In this document: positions 33,050 to 42,621 of the stretch, piece after piece | How positions within the stretch are numbered: position 1 is the first letter of the stretch | Layout: every line of letters starts with the position of its first letter | Translations under genes and position numbers: made by a program | Source: Bradyrhizobium sp. AZCC 1693 | Lineage (GTDB): Bacteria > Pseudomonadota > Alphaproteobacteria > Rhizobiales > Xanthobacteraceae | Direction of reading: 5' to 3' | DNA: 64,000 nucleotides | NCBI RefSeq assembly: GCF_036924745.1 | Contig: NZ_JAZHSD010000001.1 | Coordinates: forward strand, 1,736,001 to 1,800,000 | Notes under the pieces: generated by a model | The model's database searches: none | Seen by the model: the letters and a program-made list of their open reading frames with translations, nothing else | Told to the model about the DNA's origin: nothing

Positions 33050-34900
33050 ATGCGCCGCACAATTGTATTGCTGTCCGCCAGCCTGATCACATTTGCCGCA
33101 GGCTCGGCGTCCGCGCAAAACGCCAATCCGCGTAACCTGATCCTGTTCGTGCCGGACGGCCTGCGCGGGCGCATCGTGACGTCCCAGACCGCGCCTGCGA
33201 TGGCCGAGGTGCGCGACAAGGGCGTCAATTTCAAGAACTCGCATTCGCTGTTTCCGACCTTCACCATGGCGAACGGCTCGGCGATGGCCAGCGGCCATTA
33301 CCTCGGCGATACCGGCACCTTCAGCAACACGATCTATACCGGCCGTCCCATCGCCCACTCCAACAACACCGTGACGCCGTTCCTCGAGGTCAACCCCGTC
33401 CTGCTCGAAGTCGACGAGCATTTCGGCGGCGACTACCTGAATGAAGAAACGCTTTTGAAGATGGCGCGCGAGAAGGGCTACAGCACCGCCGCCATCGGCA
33501 AGCACGGCCCCACCTTCATCTTCGACCATACCGACAAGGTCGGAACGGCCGGATTGCATTCGGTCATCATCGACGACGCCACCGGCAGCAAGAACGGCGT
33601 TCCGCTCTCGGAGGAAATGAAGGAGGCGCTGACCAAGGCCAACCTGCCGCAGGCGACACCTTCACGTGGCGAAAACGGCAAGGCCGGCGACGCCAAGACG
33701 CCGGGCACGACGAGCGCCAATGTCGCCCAGCAGGCCTACATGGCCGACGTCGCCTCCAAGGTCGTGCTGCCGATGTTCAAGGCGCGCAACAAGCCGTTCG
33801 TGCTGGTGTTCTGGTCGCGCGACCCCGACGGCAGCCAGCACAACACCGGCGACAGCCTGAATACCATCACCCCCGGTATCAACGGCCCGACCTCGATGGC
33901 CGGCATCAAGAACGCGGACAACAATCTGGCGCAGCTACGCAAGGCGCTGGACGAACTCGGCCTCGCCGCGTCGACCAACATCATCGTCTCCTCCGACCAT
34001 GGTTTCTCGACGATCTCGAAGGAGAGCAAGACCAGCCCGGCGGCAACGATCTCCTACGAAGACACGCCGAAGGATTTCCTCCCCATGGGCTTCGTTGCCA
34101 TCGATCTGGCGAAGGCGCTGAACCTGCCGCTGTTCGACCCCAACGACAAGAACGCCCGCGTCGCCGACAATGCCCATCCCAAGGCAGGCAACGGCCTGTT
34201 GGGCAAAGACCCGGCGAAACCCGATCTCGTGGTCGCAACCAACGGCGGATCGGACCTGATCTATATCCCCAGCAAGGAGCGCAAGCTCGCTGACCGCACC
34301 ATCAAGGCGCTGCTGGAGCAGGATTACGTCAGCGGCATCTTCGTCGATGACGAGTTCGGAAATTTCCCCGGCACGCTGCCGATGTCGCAGCTTGGCCTCA
34401 AGGGCAAGGCGGTCGTGCCGCACCCGTCGATCGTGGTCAACTTCCGCTCCTGGTCGTCAGGGTGCGACGAGCCGACCAATTGCTCGGTGCAGATCGCCGA
34501 CACCGTGCTGCGCCAGGGCCAGGGCATGCATGGCAGCTTCAGCCGCGGCGATACCTTGAATTTTACGGCGGCGATCGGGCCCGACTTCAAATCGGGCTAT
34601 GTCGACGCCCTCCCCGTCAGCAACGCCGACGTCGGCGCCACCGCAGCGAAGATCATGGGGCTCACGCAAAAAGCAAAAGGCAAGCTGATCGGCCGCGTCA
34701 TGACCGAAGCGATGCCCAATGGCGCAACGCCGACAGCCCATGCCGGCACCGTGAGGTCGAAACCGTCAGCGAACGGCCAGCGCACCGTGCTGAACTTCCA
34801 GCGCGTCGGCTCGCAGCGCTATTTCGACGCGGCGGGTTTCCCCGGCCGCACCCTCGGGCTGGATGCGGAAGGCGGCAAACAAAAGACCGCGGGGAAGTAA
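33050..34900 (+). CDS. Secreted alkaline-phosphatase-superfamily enzyme (type I phosphodiesterase-like)
   Basis: The 616-residue protein starts with a signal peptide (RRTIVLLSASLITFAAGSASAQ) and carries LILFVPDGLRG (metal Asp), LFPTFTMANGSAMASG (nucleophile Thr) and IIVSSDHGFSTI, all of the type I phosphodiesterase/pyrophosphatase family. It parallels the protein at 2062-4041 in order and spacing of motifs, for example the HGSFSRGDT / FSPTDT and IGPDFKSGYVDALPVSNADV / FKAGLYDTLPTANVDI blocks. It is periplasmic. GGGGAG upstream supports ATG 33050 over 32951. Confidence 0.87.
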   Translation: MRRTIVLLSASLITFAAGSASAQNANPRNLILFVPDGLRGRIVTSQTAPAMAEVRDKGVNFKNSHSLFPTFTMANGSAMASGHYLGDTGTFSNTIYTGRPIAHSNNTVTPFLEVNPVLLEVDEHFGGDYLNEETLLKMAREKGYSTAAIGKHGPTFIFDHTDKVGTAGLHSVIIDDATGSKNGVPLSEEMKEALTKANLPQATPSRGENGKAGDAKTPGTTSANVAQQAYMADVASKVVLPMFKARNKPFVLVFWSRDPDGSQHNTGDSLNTITPGINGPTSMAGIKNADNNLAQLRKALDELGLAASTNIIVSSDHGFSTISKESKTSPAATISYEDTPKDFLPMGFVAIDLAKALNLPLFDPNDKNARVADNAHPKAGNGLLGKDPAKPDLVVATNGGSDLIYIPSKERKLADRTIKALLEQDYVSGIFVDDEFGNFPGTLPMSQLGLKGKAVVPHPSIVVNFRSWSSGCDEPTNCSVQIADTVLRQGQGMHGSFSRGDTLNFTAAIGPDFKSGYVDALPVSNADVGATAAKIMGLTQKAKGKLIGRVMTEAMPNGATPTAHAGTVRSKPSANGQRTVLNFQRVGSQRYFDAAGFPGRTLGLDAEGGKQKTAGK

Positions 34901-35033
34901 TCGCGGCAGAATGCAGGGTGGACAAAAGCCAACGGGCCGCGCGAATGCGCGCCCAGCGACGAGCGCAATTGCGCTCGCACAGTGATGACAGGCTCCGCGT
35001 GCCCACCGGTGAGAATGACGCTCTTCGATGGAT

Positions 35034-35066
35034 GGTGGGCACGGCGCAAGCGCGCCTTTGCCTACC
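35034..35066. repeat. Short imperfect palindromic repeat
   Basis: GGTGGGCACGGCGC and GCGCCTTTGCCTACC form an imperfect hairpin typical of Bradyrhizobium intergenic repeats. It lies between convergent genes. Confidence 0.55.
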
Positions 35067-35072
35067 ACGCAT

Positions 35073-35963
35073 CTAAGCGCCGCAGTTATCTTTGCGATAT
35101 TCGGCCGGCGTGATGTTCATGTACCGGCGAAAGACCCGGTTGAGATGGCTCTGATCGGAAAAGCCGCTCAGAAGCGCGATTTCCTTGAGCGCCAGGCGAT
35201 CTTTGCGCAGATGCCGGCACGCACGTTCCACCTTGCGTTTCAAGACATAGGCATGCGGCCGGGTTCCGTAATGCGATTGGAATTTGCGCGCAAACTGAAC
35301 CGGCGTGCAGTTGCAGATATTGGCCAATTCCTCGAGCGTGATATTCCGGAAGATGTTTTGTTCGATGTAATCCTCGATCAGCCGCGCATGGGCCGGCCTG
35401 AAGCGCCCCTGCGAGCGTGGCATTTTGAACTGGACGGAGGCGTATTTTCGCAGGATGTGCACGCTGGCCTGAAGCGCCAGCGCATCATAACAGAGCCGCC
35501 CGCCCGGACCTCCCGCGGCCACCTCCTGAATCATTTGATCGCTGATCCAGGCCAATACCGGATCTTCCGCCCGCACCAAATCATGGAGTTCAACGCGCTC
35601 CGCGTCGCGGTCGAAAGCCTCGCTTGCCGTCTTCATCATGAGCGCCGGCGAGATATAGAAATGAGACACTTCGATATCGTGTCGCCAGACCCAATTCGAA
35701 GGCTCCGCGCGCGTTAGCAATGTCGTCACGCCCCGGCCGACGTGATCCTGCTTCCATGGGCCGGTTACGCGGCGGTTCATGGATGTCGCGCCTTCCCGAT
35801 AATTGACGATCAGGAAGTTCTCCGACGGGGGCACCGAGATGTCGGATGGGGCGTAGCGGAACACCCGCATTCGAAATTCCGGCATTCCCGTCGCCACGCT
35901 GTCCAAGTTGAGGTCGCCACCGGCGTATTGCGGGAGCTCCTCCACCGTGATCAACCGGCCCAT
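35073..35963 (-). CDS. AraC-family transcriptional regulator
   Basis: The 296-residue protein has an N-terminal effector/cupin-like half and a C-terminal double HTH (NITLEELANICNCTPVQFARKFQ, then LALKEIALLSGFSDQSHLNRVFRRYMNITPAEYR). It is divergent from the Baeyer-Villiger monooxygenase gene with 359 bp between, and by position is the likely activator of the monooxygenase-esterase genes. The inducer is unknown. Confidence 0.9.
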   Translation of the reverse strand: MGRLITVEELPQYAGGDLNLDSVATGMPEFRMRVFRYAPSDISVPPSENFLIVNYREGATSMNRRVTGPWKQDHVGRGVTTLLTRAEPSNWVWRHDIEVSHFYISPALMMKTASEAFDRDAERVELHDLVRAEDPVLAWISDQMIQEVAAGGPGGRLCYDALALQASVHILRKYASVQFKMPRSQGRFRPAHARLIEDYIEQNIFRNITLEELANICNCTPVQFARKFQSHYGTRPHAYVLKRKVERACRHLRKDRLALKEIALLSGFSDQSHLNRVFRRYMNITPAEYRKDNCGA

Positions 35964-36322
35964 CGCGCAACCTCCCGCGTCTGGAATTCGTGGGGGCGGT
36001 TGACCGCTCTATATTCTTTCGCCAGACGGCAGCCCGCGAGCATAAGGCCGTTTCGCAATTTGCCAAGGGCCAATGCGGAACACAGTGCAATGCCACCATT
36101 TTCGTTCAAAAGAATGCGCAATTCATCCAAGCCGGGAACGCCGGACGGCGACTAGCTTCCTCGTCCGACACGGCTAACAGCACGGGCAAGCCAGAAGAGA
36201 CGCAGCAGCGAGCGTCCAGCCGCCTGTTCTGCCGTGAACGATACCACGATGTGCGCGCCGTCCGTCTCACGACGGACGAACGAAGTCGCATGTCTTCAAA
36301 CAAACGCCAAATGGAGGGAAGC
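35964..36322. other. Divergent intergenic region between AraC gene and monooxygenase
   Basis: No protein-like frame was accepted here. It should hold the promoters for both directions. GGAGGGA at 36313-36319 is the ribosome binding site for the monooxygenase. Confidence 0.6.
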
Positions 36323-37973
36323 ATGACCCAAGCAGCAGCAGAGTCAAAAAGAGGCAACGGGGCGCAGAAGACGGCGAGCTTCGATGCCGTGGTCGTCGGA
36401 GCCGGTGTCGCCGGGCTTTATCAACTGTATCTTCTGCGCGAGCAGGGATTAAACGTCAGAGTGATCGAAGCCGCCTCCGGCGTCGGCGGCACGTGGTACT
36501 GGAACCGATACCCTGGCGCGCGTTTCGATTCGGAGGCCTATATTTATCAGTACCTGTTCTCCGAACAGCTCTACAAAGGATGGAGTTGGAGCGAGAAATT
36601 CCCGGGCCAGCCCGAAATCGAGCGTTGGCTGAATTACGTCGCCGACCAGCTCGACCTCCGCAAGGATATTCAGTTCAATACGACCGTCGAGCGCGCGCAT
36701 TTCGACGAGGCGACGAAGCGTTGGACGGTCGTAACCGACAAGGGTGAAACGATCCACGCCCAGTTCCTGATCACCTGCTGCGGCATGCTCTCGGCACCGC
36801 TGACATCGAGGTTTCCGGGCCAAGAGACGTTCAAGGGTCAGCTATTCCATACGGCGCGCTGGCCAAAAGAGGGCGTCAATTTTGCCGGCAAGCGCGTCGG
36901 CGTGGTGGGCAACGGGGCGACCGGCATTCAGGTCATCCAGACGATCGCCGCCGACGCGGGTCATCTGAAGGTCTTCATCCGCACGCCGCAATACATCATC
37001 CCGATGAAAAAACCCCAAATACACTACCGCTGATGTCGATGCCTACAAGGCGAAATTCCAGTTCTTCGCCAAGCAGCTACCCAGTACGTTCACCGGCTTC
37101 GAGTATGATTTCGAACATGCCTGGGCCGATCTCACGCCCGCTCGACGCCGCGAGGTGCTGGAAGACTGCTGGAACGACGGTTCTCTGAAGCTGTGGCTCG
37201 CCTCCTTCGGCGAGATGTTCTTCGACGAGGAGATCAACCGGCAAATATCTGAATTCGTGCGCGAGAAGATGCGTGAGCGGCTGCAGGATCCGAAGCTGTG
37301 CGAACTACTCATTCCGGCCGCAACCGACTACGGCTTCGGAACGCACCGCGTGCCGCTGGAACAGAACTTCCTGGAAACCTTCCATCGTCCCAATGTCGAG
37401 ATCGTCAGCGTCAAGGACAATCCGATCGAGCGCGTGACCCCTGACGGCGTACAGACGGCGGACGGGACGGTCCACAAGCTCGATGTCATCATTCTGGCAA
37501 CCGGGTTCGACGCCGGAACAGGCGCGCTGACGCGCATCGACATCCGCGGTCGCGATGGCAGGGCATTGAAGGATGATTGGAGCGCGGATATCCGCACCAC
37601 CATGGGTCTGCAGATTCATGGCTATCCGAACCTGTTCACGACGGCCGTGCCGCTCGCGCCGTCGGCCGCCTTGTGCAACATGACGACCTGCCTCCAGAAG
37701 CAGGTCGAGTGGATCGACAACTGCATCAAGTACATGCGCAGCAGAAATCTGGAAGTCATCGAGCCGACAAAGGATGCGGAAGACCAATGGGTGGCGCATC
37801 ACGACGAGACCGCCAATGCGACACTCATCGCCAAAACCAACTCCTGGTATCTCGGCTCGAATGTCGAGGGCAAGCCGCGCCGGGTGCTGTCCTACACCGG
37901 CGGCGTAGGTACCTATCACGGCAAATGCGACGAGGTCGCAGCAAGCGGCTACCGCGGCTTCGCCATGCATTGA
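36323..37973 (+). pseudogene. Flavin-containing (Baeyer-Villiger-type) monooxygenase, interrupted by a one-base frameshift
   Basis: The first 237 codons show the FAD Rossmann motif VVVGAGVAGL, the NADPH motif GVVGNGATGIQV and the Baeyer-Villiger fingerprint FKGQLFHTARWPKE. The frame then stops at 37031 (TGA). Dropping one A from the six A bases at 37007-37012 restores MKNPKYTTADVDAYKAKF and continues without a stop to 37973, giving about 550 residues, normal length for the family. The C-terminal half has the family's AADYGFGTHR-like and ATGFDAGTG motifs. The change may be a sequencing error, a true mutation or slippage. The AraC gene upstream and the serine hydrolase downstream suit a ketone-to-ester-to-acid pathway. 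Confidence 0.88.
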
Positions 37974-38107
37974 GAGCGGCGCCGCCAGGCTTCGTAACAA
38001 GCCTCGTGACAACGATCCTGTCGCACGCGACCGCAGCCGTCGCGTGCGACCGAACGCAAGCTCCAGGCAGCGATCGAAAGCATTCATCACATAAAGGGAG
38101 GAAGACA

Positions 38108-39301
38108 ATGAGCACTGGTTTCAATGCGTCGGCAAACGCCGTTCTCGATGGGGTCGTTGCGTCAAACCCGCGCGTCCCCGGCGTGGTCGCAATGGTCACA
38201 GACCGTCATCGCAATATCTACGAAGGCGCGGCCGGCAAGCGTTGTCTCGATCAGCCGGCCGAAATGACGACGGACAGCGTTTTCGCCATCTTCTCGACGA
38301 CCAAAGCGATCACCGGCACGGCGATTCTGCAGCTCGTCGAACAGGGCAAGCTCGATCTCGATGCGCCGGCCAAGGTCTACGCCCCCGACATCGGCAAGCT
38401 GCAGGTGATCGAGGGCTTCGACGCCAAGGGCGAACCGAAATTACGCCCCCCGAAGCGCGACGTGACCACGCGCATGCTGATGGTTCACACCGCCGGCTTT
38501 GGTTATGATTTCTTCAGTCATACCTATAATCGCCTGGCGCAGGAGAAGGGTCAGCCCAGCGTCATCACGTCTTCCAAGGCGTCGCTGATGACCCCGCTTC
38601 TGTTTGATCCGGGCGACAAATGGGAATACGGAACCAATCTCGACTGGTGCGGTCAAATCGTCGAGGCCATCACCGGAAAGCGGCTCGGCGAGGTGTTCAA
38701 GACGCGCATTTTCGAACCCCTCGGAATGAATGACACGAGCTTCGACCTCACGGATGCGATGCGCAGCAAGCTCGCCGGGGTTCATGCAAGAGGCGCCGAT
38801 GGCTCGCTCACGCCAATGGACTTCGAGCTTCCCGCCAATCCCCAAGTTCACATGGGCGGCCATGGCCTTTACGCCACCGTCGGCGATTACATGCGCTTCA
38901 TCCGCATGTGGCTCAACGATGGTGCGGGCGACAATGGCCGGGTGCTAAAGCCCGAGACCGTGCGCATGGCGGCGCAGAACCATCTGGGCGACAAAAAGGT
39001 GACGGCGCTTCCGGGAGTCATTCCCTCGCTGTCCAATGACGCGGAGTTCTTCCCGGGCCAGTCGAAGTCCTGGGCGCTGACGTTCATGATCAACGACGAA
39101 CAGGCCCCGACGGGACGTCCGGCCGGTGCTCTCGGTTGGGCCGGCCTCGCCAATCTCTTCTACTGGATCGATCGGGCGAATGGGTTCGGTGGATTCTGGG
39201 CCACACAAATTCTGCCCTTCGGCGATCCGGCTTCGTTCGTCGGTTACATGAACTTCGAAACGGCGTTTTACGACAGCCTGAAGCTACGAAAGGCGGGCTA
39301 G
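38108..39301 (+). CDS. Serine hydrolase of the beta-lactamase class C/esterase family
   Basis: The 397 residues contain the SxxK nucleophile motif [10 protein letters not shown] (Ser63, Lys66) and the YxN motif WEYGTNLDW (Tyr174, Asn177) of class C beta-lactamase-like esterases. There is no signal peptide, so it is cytosolic and probably an esterase rather than an antibiotic hydrolase. GGAGGA precedes ATG 38108. It follows the monooxygenase gene by 134 bp and could cleave the ester that enzyme makes. The open frame to 37577 overlaps the monooxygenase and is ignored. Confidence 0.88.
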   Translation: MSTGFNASANAVLDGVVASNPRVPGVVAMVTDRHRNIYEGAAGKRCLDQPAEMTTDSVFAIFSTTKAITGTAILQLVEQGKLDLDAPAKVYAPDIGKLQVIEGFDAKGEPKLRPPKRDVTTRMLMVHTAGFGYDFFSHTYNRLAQEKGQPSVITSSKASLMTPLLFDPGDKWEYGTNLDWCGQIVEAITGKRLGEVFKTRIFEPLGMNDTSFDLTDAMRSKLAGVHARGADGSLTPMDFELPANPQVHMGGHGLYATVGDYMRFIRMWLNDGAGDNGRVLKPETVRMAAQNHLGDKKVTALPGVIPSLSNDAEFFPGQSKSWALTFMINDEQAPTGRPAGALGWAGLANLFYWIDRANGFGGFWATQILPFGDPASFVGYMNFETAFYDSLKLRKAG

Positions 39302-39513
39302 AATTCGTTGGGAGCTTTCGCTCTCTGGAGCGGCCTCCCGCTTCCGGGATCGAAGTCGGACGTTTTGCGACTTCGATCGCCGCGGAGTCGCACCCGCCTC
39401 AGCACCGCTGGCTTTCAGCGCGATGCCTTGGTCTGCATGGCAAATGCAGGGAACTTTCGGTTCCTCTCGGCGTCATCTAAAGTGACGCGATAAGGCTTGG
39501 CGCGGGAGGGTGC

Positions 39514-40737
39514 ATGTCGAGGACCCGCATTGGAATTGCTGTTGTCGTTCTGGCAACCCTGCTGTCGAGTCCGGCCCTGGCCAGGGTGCGTCTTGGCATT
39601 GGTCCCCTTGGGGTCGCGAGATTCGCAGTAACCCGCGTATTGTCACTGGGGGGACTACATCACGGTCGTGCTCTTGCTCGTCACGGCCAAATCCGAACGA
39701 CCTCCCTCAGATCGCAAAACGTGCGCAACGCCATGGATTCCGGGCTTGGCAACCCGGCGGTGCGCAGGCAAATTGTCGCGGCTGCAGCGCTGGCGGGCTG
39801 GCAGGGCGGTCACATCGCGAAGGGGTGGTGGCGACACGGCGACGGCGGATATGGATGGGTCGGGCCGCTGTTTTGGCCATTCGCCATTTACGACATCTAC
39901 GACTACACCATCCGGGGTGACGGCATCGGCTTCTGGGACTACGGTTATCCTGACATCTATGCCGCGATCTTTGCGCCTTACGGCCATAATGATCTCGCCG
40001 CCTATACGGGACCGAGCCCACACGGCCCAAGACATCGCAGAGTCCCTCCACTGCAGCAGCTCTGCGGCGATGACAGCCGCGAAATTGCCGGCCTCCCCAT
40101 CAATCAGATTCAGCAGGCGATACAGCCGAATGAGGCGCAGCGCGCCGCTTTGGACGATCTTGCCAACGCATGGATCTCGGCCGCCCAGATGATTCGGGCG
40201 TCGTGTCTGACGCAGACGGCGTTCACAGCACCGGACCGATTGGCCGTCATGCACCAGCGCATCGGGGTGATGATCGAGGCAGTGTTAGCCGTGCGGCAGC
40301 CGCTGGGGAAATTCTATGACCTGCTGGAAGACGAACAGGAAGCACGGCTCAATGCACTCGCCGAGGATCGACGCAAGACGTCCGCCGCATATCGGGCCAC
40401 GGAAGCGCCTGCCCAAGGTTGCGGCGCGGCGCAACCAGCCGTGTTGCAATGGCCGGCGGACGAGATCGAGGCCAGGCTACACCCGAACGACACTCAACGC
40501 GCGGCTCTTAAAGTGCTGCAGGACGCCAATGCCAGGGCTGTCGACATCCTGACTGCCGAATGCCAGCCGAAAGACGCGATCACATCACCCGCTCGCCTTG
40601 ACGCAGTGGACGGGCGGCTCGTTGACATGCAGCAAGCGATCTATCTGGTGAGCGCCGCGCTCGAGGCCTTCTATGCTACGCTAAGCGACGAGCAGAAGGC
40701 GCAGTTCGAGGCAATCGGTCAAAAACGAACGGCGTAA
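39514..40737 (+). CDS. Periplasmic LTXXQ-motif (Spy/CpxP-like) protein
   Basis: The 407-residue protein has a signal peptide (SRTRIGIAVVVLATLLSSPALA) and a Gly/Tyr/Trp-rich middle (GGHIAKGWWRHGDGGYGWVG). Two related C-terminal helical repeats follow, each with an NQIQQAIQPNEAQRAALDDL / DEIEARLHPNDTQRAALKVL start and an EDEQEARLN / SDEQKAQFE end. The LxxxQ pattern is that of periplasmic LTXXQ proteins. It could be a cell-envelope stress protein. It stands alone. Confidence 0.72.
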   Translation: MSRTRIGIAVVVLATLLSSPALARVRLGIGPLGVARFAVTRVLSLGGLHHGRALARHGQIRTTSLRSQNVRNAMDSGLGNPAVRRQIVAAAALAGWQGGHIAKGWWRHGDGGYGWVGPLFWPFAIYDIYDYTIRGDGIGFWDYGYPDIYAAIFAPYGHNDLAAYTGPSPHGPRHRRVPPLQQLCGDDSREIAGLPINQIQQAIQPNEAQRAALDDLANAWISAAQMIRASCLTQTAFTAPDRLAVMHQRIGVMIEAVLAVRQPLGKFYDLLEDEQEARLNALAEDRRKTSAAYRATEAPAQGCGAAQPAVLQWPADEIEARLHPNDTQRAALKVLQDANARAVDILTAECQPKDAITSPARLDAVDGRLVDMQQAIYLVSAALEAFYATLSDEQKAQFEAIGQKRTA

Positions 40738-40900
40738 TTTCCCGATCGGTTGCCATCGCTGAGCCACAGCCCGATCCAGAGGACTGGTACGTCACCACGG
40801 TCACGGCAGCAAAGATTTTGCTATCGAATTGGCTGAACTTCGAGTGGGTGCCGGATACGCTGCCGGATTTCTTCCGGGCCGGATGCGGCGGACGGCAGAC

Positions 40901-40928
40901 AAAAACGGCGGGAAACATCCCCGCCGCA
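40901..40928 (-). terminator. Rho-independent terminator for the 59-residue gene
   Basis: On the minus strand a CGGCGGG-rich stem with a six-base loop is followed by TTTTTG. It lies ten bases beyond the stop of the small gene at 40938-41117. Confidence 0.7.
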
Positions 40929-40937
40929 TGTATCTGA

Positions 40938-41117
40938 CTATCCGATGAGCCATAGCCCCTTGTGGATGTCGAATTTCACCAGACCTTCGTCGCGCATTTT
41001 CAGAAGCAGGGATTGGCAGGCTTCCTCATTCGGAAGATTGGCGCGCCGCATGAGTTGGTAGGCCTTGAGCGGCTTCTCGCGGAGCGCACTCAGGATATTC
41101 TCACGATCTTTCAGCAT
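40938..41117 (-). CDS. Small winged-helix-like hypothetical protein (59 residues)
   Basis: The frame reads MLKDRENILSALREKPLKAY then QLMRRANLPNEEACQSLLLK and ends DEGLVKFDIHKGLWLIG. A helix-turn-helix followed by a short beta wing is plausible (similar to small winged-helix proteins). AGGAG precedes the ATG and a clean terminator follows, both supporting a real gene despite its small size. Confidence 0.68.
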   Translation of the reverse strand: MLKDRENILSALREKPLKAYQLMRRANLPNEEACQSLLLKMRDEGLVKFDIHKGLWLIG

Positions 41118-41159
41118 AACTGCTCCTGCAATCCAAAACTGGCGTTGATGATGAACGGC

Positions 41160-41396
41160 TCAGGCGATGACGAGTTTGATCTGGCCGTCTTCAAGATTTC
41201 CCGCCGCGAGCGCGTCGCGTGCCATCTTTTCGATAGCAGACCAGTTTGCGAGAAGATATTTTTGGGCCAGCGCCTTCGTCGGCAGCTCGGTTTGCAGAAT
41301 GCAGCGCTGCCGCACGTTCCCGTTCGCGATCTGAAACGATACCGCTTGCGGCCCCTCGATGATCTCTTGTTCGGTGGGCTTGGCAGCAATCCGCAT
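41160..41396 (-). CDS. Small hypothetical protein
   Basis: The 78-residue protein begins MRIAAKPTEQEIIEGPQAVS and ends in an amphipathic helical half (KALAQKYLLANWSAIEKMARDALAAGNLEDGQIKLVIA). It resembles uncharacterised proteins of related bacteria but I know no function. It is just upstream of the 59-residue gene on the same strand. Confidence 0.55.
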   Translation of the reverse strand: MRIAAKPTEQEIIEGPQAVSFQIANGNVRQRCILQTELPTKALAQKYLLANWSAIEKMARDALAAGNLEDGQIKLVIA

Positions 41397-41511
41397 CCGC
41401 TATTCCTTTGTGAACGTCCGATTGGGCCAAGCTGTCAGCATCGGCATCAGCCGCCGCGCCTTGTTCCGTTTTTTGGCTATTGCGAATGAGCGGCGAGCCG
41501 CTGGCGGCCAG

Positions 41512-41661
41512 CTAGGGCTGATCGTCCTCGGCCTTTGGGGAGCCTTTCGGCCCGTGATCCGCGATTGGCTTCGTGTTGCGGACCGCTTCGGCCAGCATCA
41601 GGCGCAACTCATCCTTTGTCATCGGTGGTTGCCGCGTGGTCGATGATTTCCATTGTGCCAT
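41512..41661 (-). CDS. Possible tiny hypothetical protein (49 residues)
   Basis: The frame MAQWKSSTTRQPPMTKDELR, continuing LMLAEAVRNTKPIADHGPKG and SPKAEDDQP, has protein-like composition. No ribosome binding site or motif decides the case. It could be a chance frame. Confidence 0.35.
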   Translation of the reverse strand: MAQWKSSTTRQPPMTKDELRLMLAEAVRNTKPIADHGPKGSPKAEDDQP

Positions 41662-41774
41662 GCGCTCTATATGGGGTGCCCGGGCGAGAATTAAAGCCCC
41701 GGAACCAAAGAAGCCGGGGGCGCGGACATGCCAAAATCGACGCAAATGACCCAAAGCGACGTGGTAACCGACTC

Positions 41775-42572
41775 TCAGGCAGGCAGTGGCCAACTGATGT
41801 CCTTGCCTTTCAGTTCCTTGTAGCGTCGCGCGTGAGCACGGATGTTTCCGAGATCGGACATGCCGCGCGACAGCCAATCTCGATCAAGGCGAGCGGCGTT
41901 ATCGATTGCCGCCATGGTGGTTGCCTGTAGCGCGCGTTTCGAAAAGGCATAAGCCGCATAGCAGTCCGGCGGCACCAGGGCAGCCCAGGCGATGGCCGCA
42001 TCTCGCAACTTATCCGGTGCGACCGTCTGCTGAACAATGCCCAATCGGGTCGCAGCCGCGAGATCATAGATTTGGCCGAACAGGGTCAATTCAAATGCCG
42101 CGCGCGGACCAACCGCGTGCTTGATGATCTCGCAGTAGACAGCTGGCATTGGGATACCGATGGGCACCTCGTTCAATGAGAACTGGAGGGGACCTTCGCC
42201 AGCTATGCGGTGATCGCAATCGAGCGCGGTTATCAGCCCGCCAGCGTAGGCGTGACCGTTGATTGCTGCCACAGTGGGCCTTGGGTACGTGAACAGAAGC
42301 AGGTTCGTAGCGCGGTAAGCGTCGAACCAGGCGTCGATCTCCTTGAGCGAGCGGCGCGCGAACAGCGGGAAGTGATGGTCAAAGTCGAGACCGGCCGTGA
42401 AAACCGCACCCGAGCCGGTCAAGACGACAGCGCAATCGCTGAATTCGGTTTCGAGACGGTCGAATGCTGCATGGAGATCGGCGAAGAAAGCTGGATTTTG
42501 TGCGTTGACCTTATTGGTGTTCATGGTCACCACAGCCACATGCGGGCGCTGGCGTTCGATGGTCCAAGGCAT
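41775..42572 (-). CDS. Enoyl-CoA hydratase/isomerase family protein
   Basis: The 265-residue crotonase-fold protein has VAAINGHAYAGGLITALDCDHRIA, the CoA/oxyanion loop region, and the second oxyanion element FSLNEVPIGIPMP. Its catalytic glutamates differ from canonical hydratase (the usual GGGxELA motif reads AGGLITAL), so hydratase activity is uncertain. GGAGGA upstream of ATG 42572 decides the start over 42587. It is downstream of an amidohydrolase and an AraC gene on the same strand. Confidence 0.85.
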   Translation of the reverse strand: MPWTIERQRPHVAVVTMNTNKVNAQNPAFFADLHAAFDRLETEFSDCAVVLTGSGAVFTAGLDFDHHFPLFARRSLKEIDAWFDAYRATNLLLFTYPRPTVAAINGHAYAGGLITALDCDHRIAGEGPLQFSLNEVPIGIPMPAVYCEIIKHAVGPRAAFELTLFGQIYDLAAATRLGIVQQTVAPDKLRDAAIAWAALVPPDCYAAYAFSKRALQATTMAAIDNAARLDRDWLSRGMSDLGNIRAHARRYKELKGKDISWPLPA

Positions 42573-42621
42573 CGGACTATCCTCCAATATTCAGGGTAAC
42601 GTTCAGTGAACGAACCGAACG

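Noticed and set aside
37001..37020. Programmed -1 frameshift at A AAA AAC in the monooxygenase
   Set aside because: The A tract is not in the phase required for tandem slippage, and restoring the frame needs skipping a base rather than slipping back; error or mutation is simpler.
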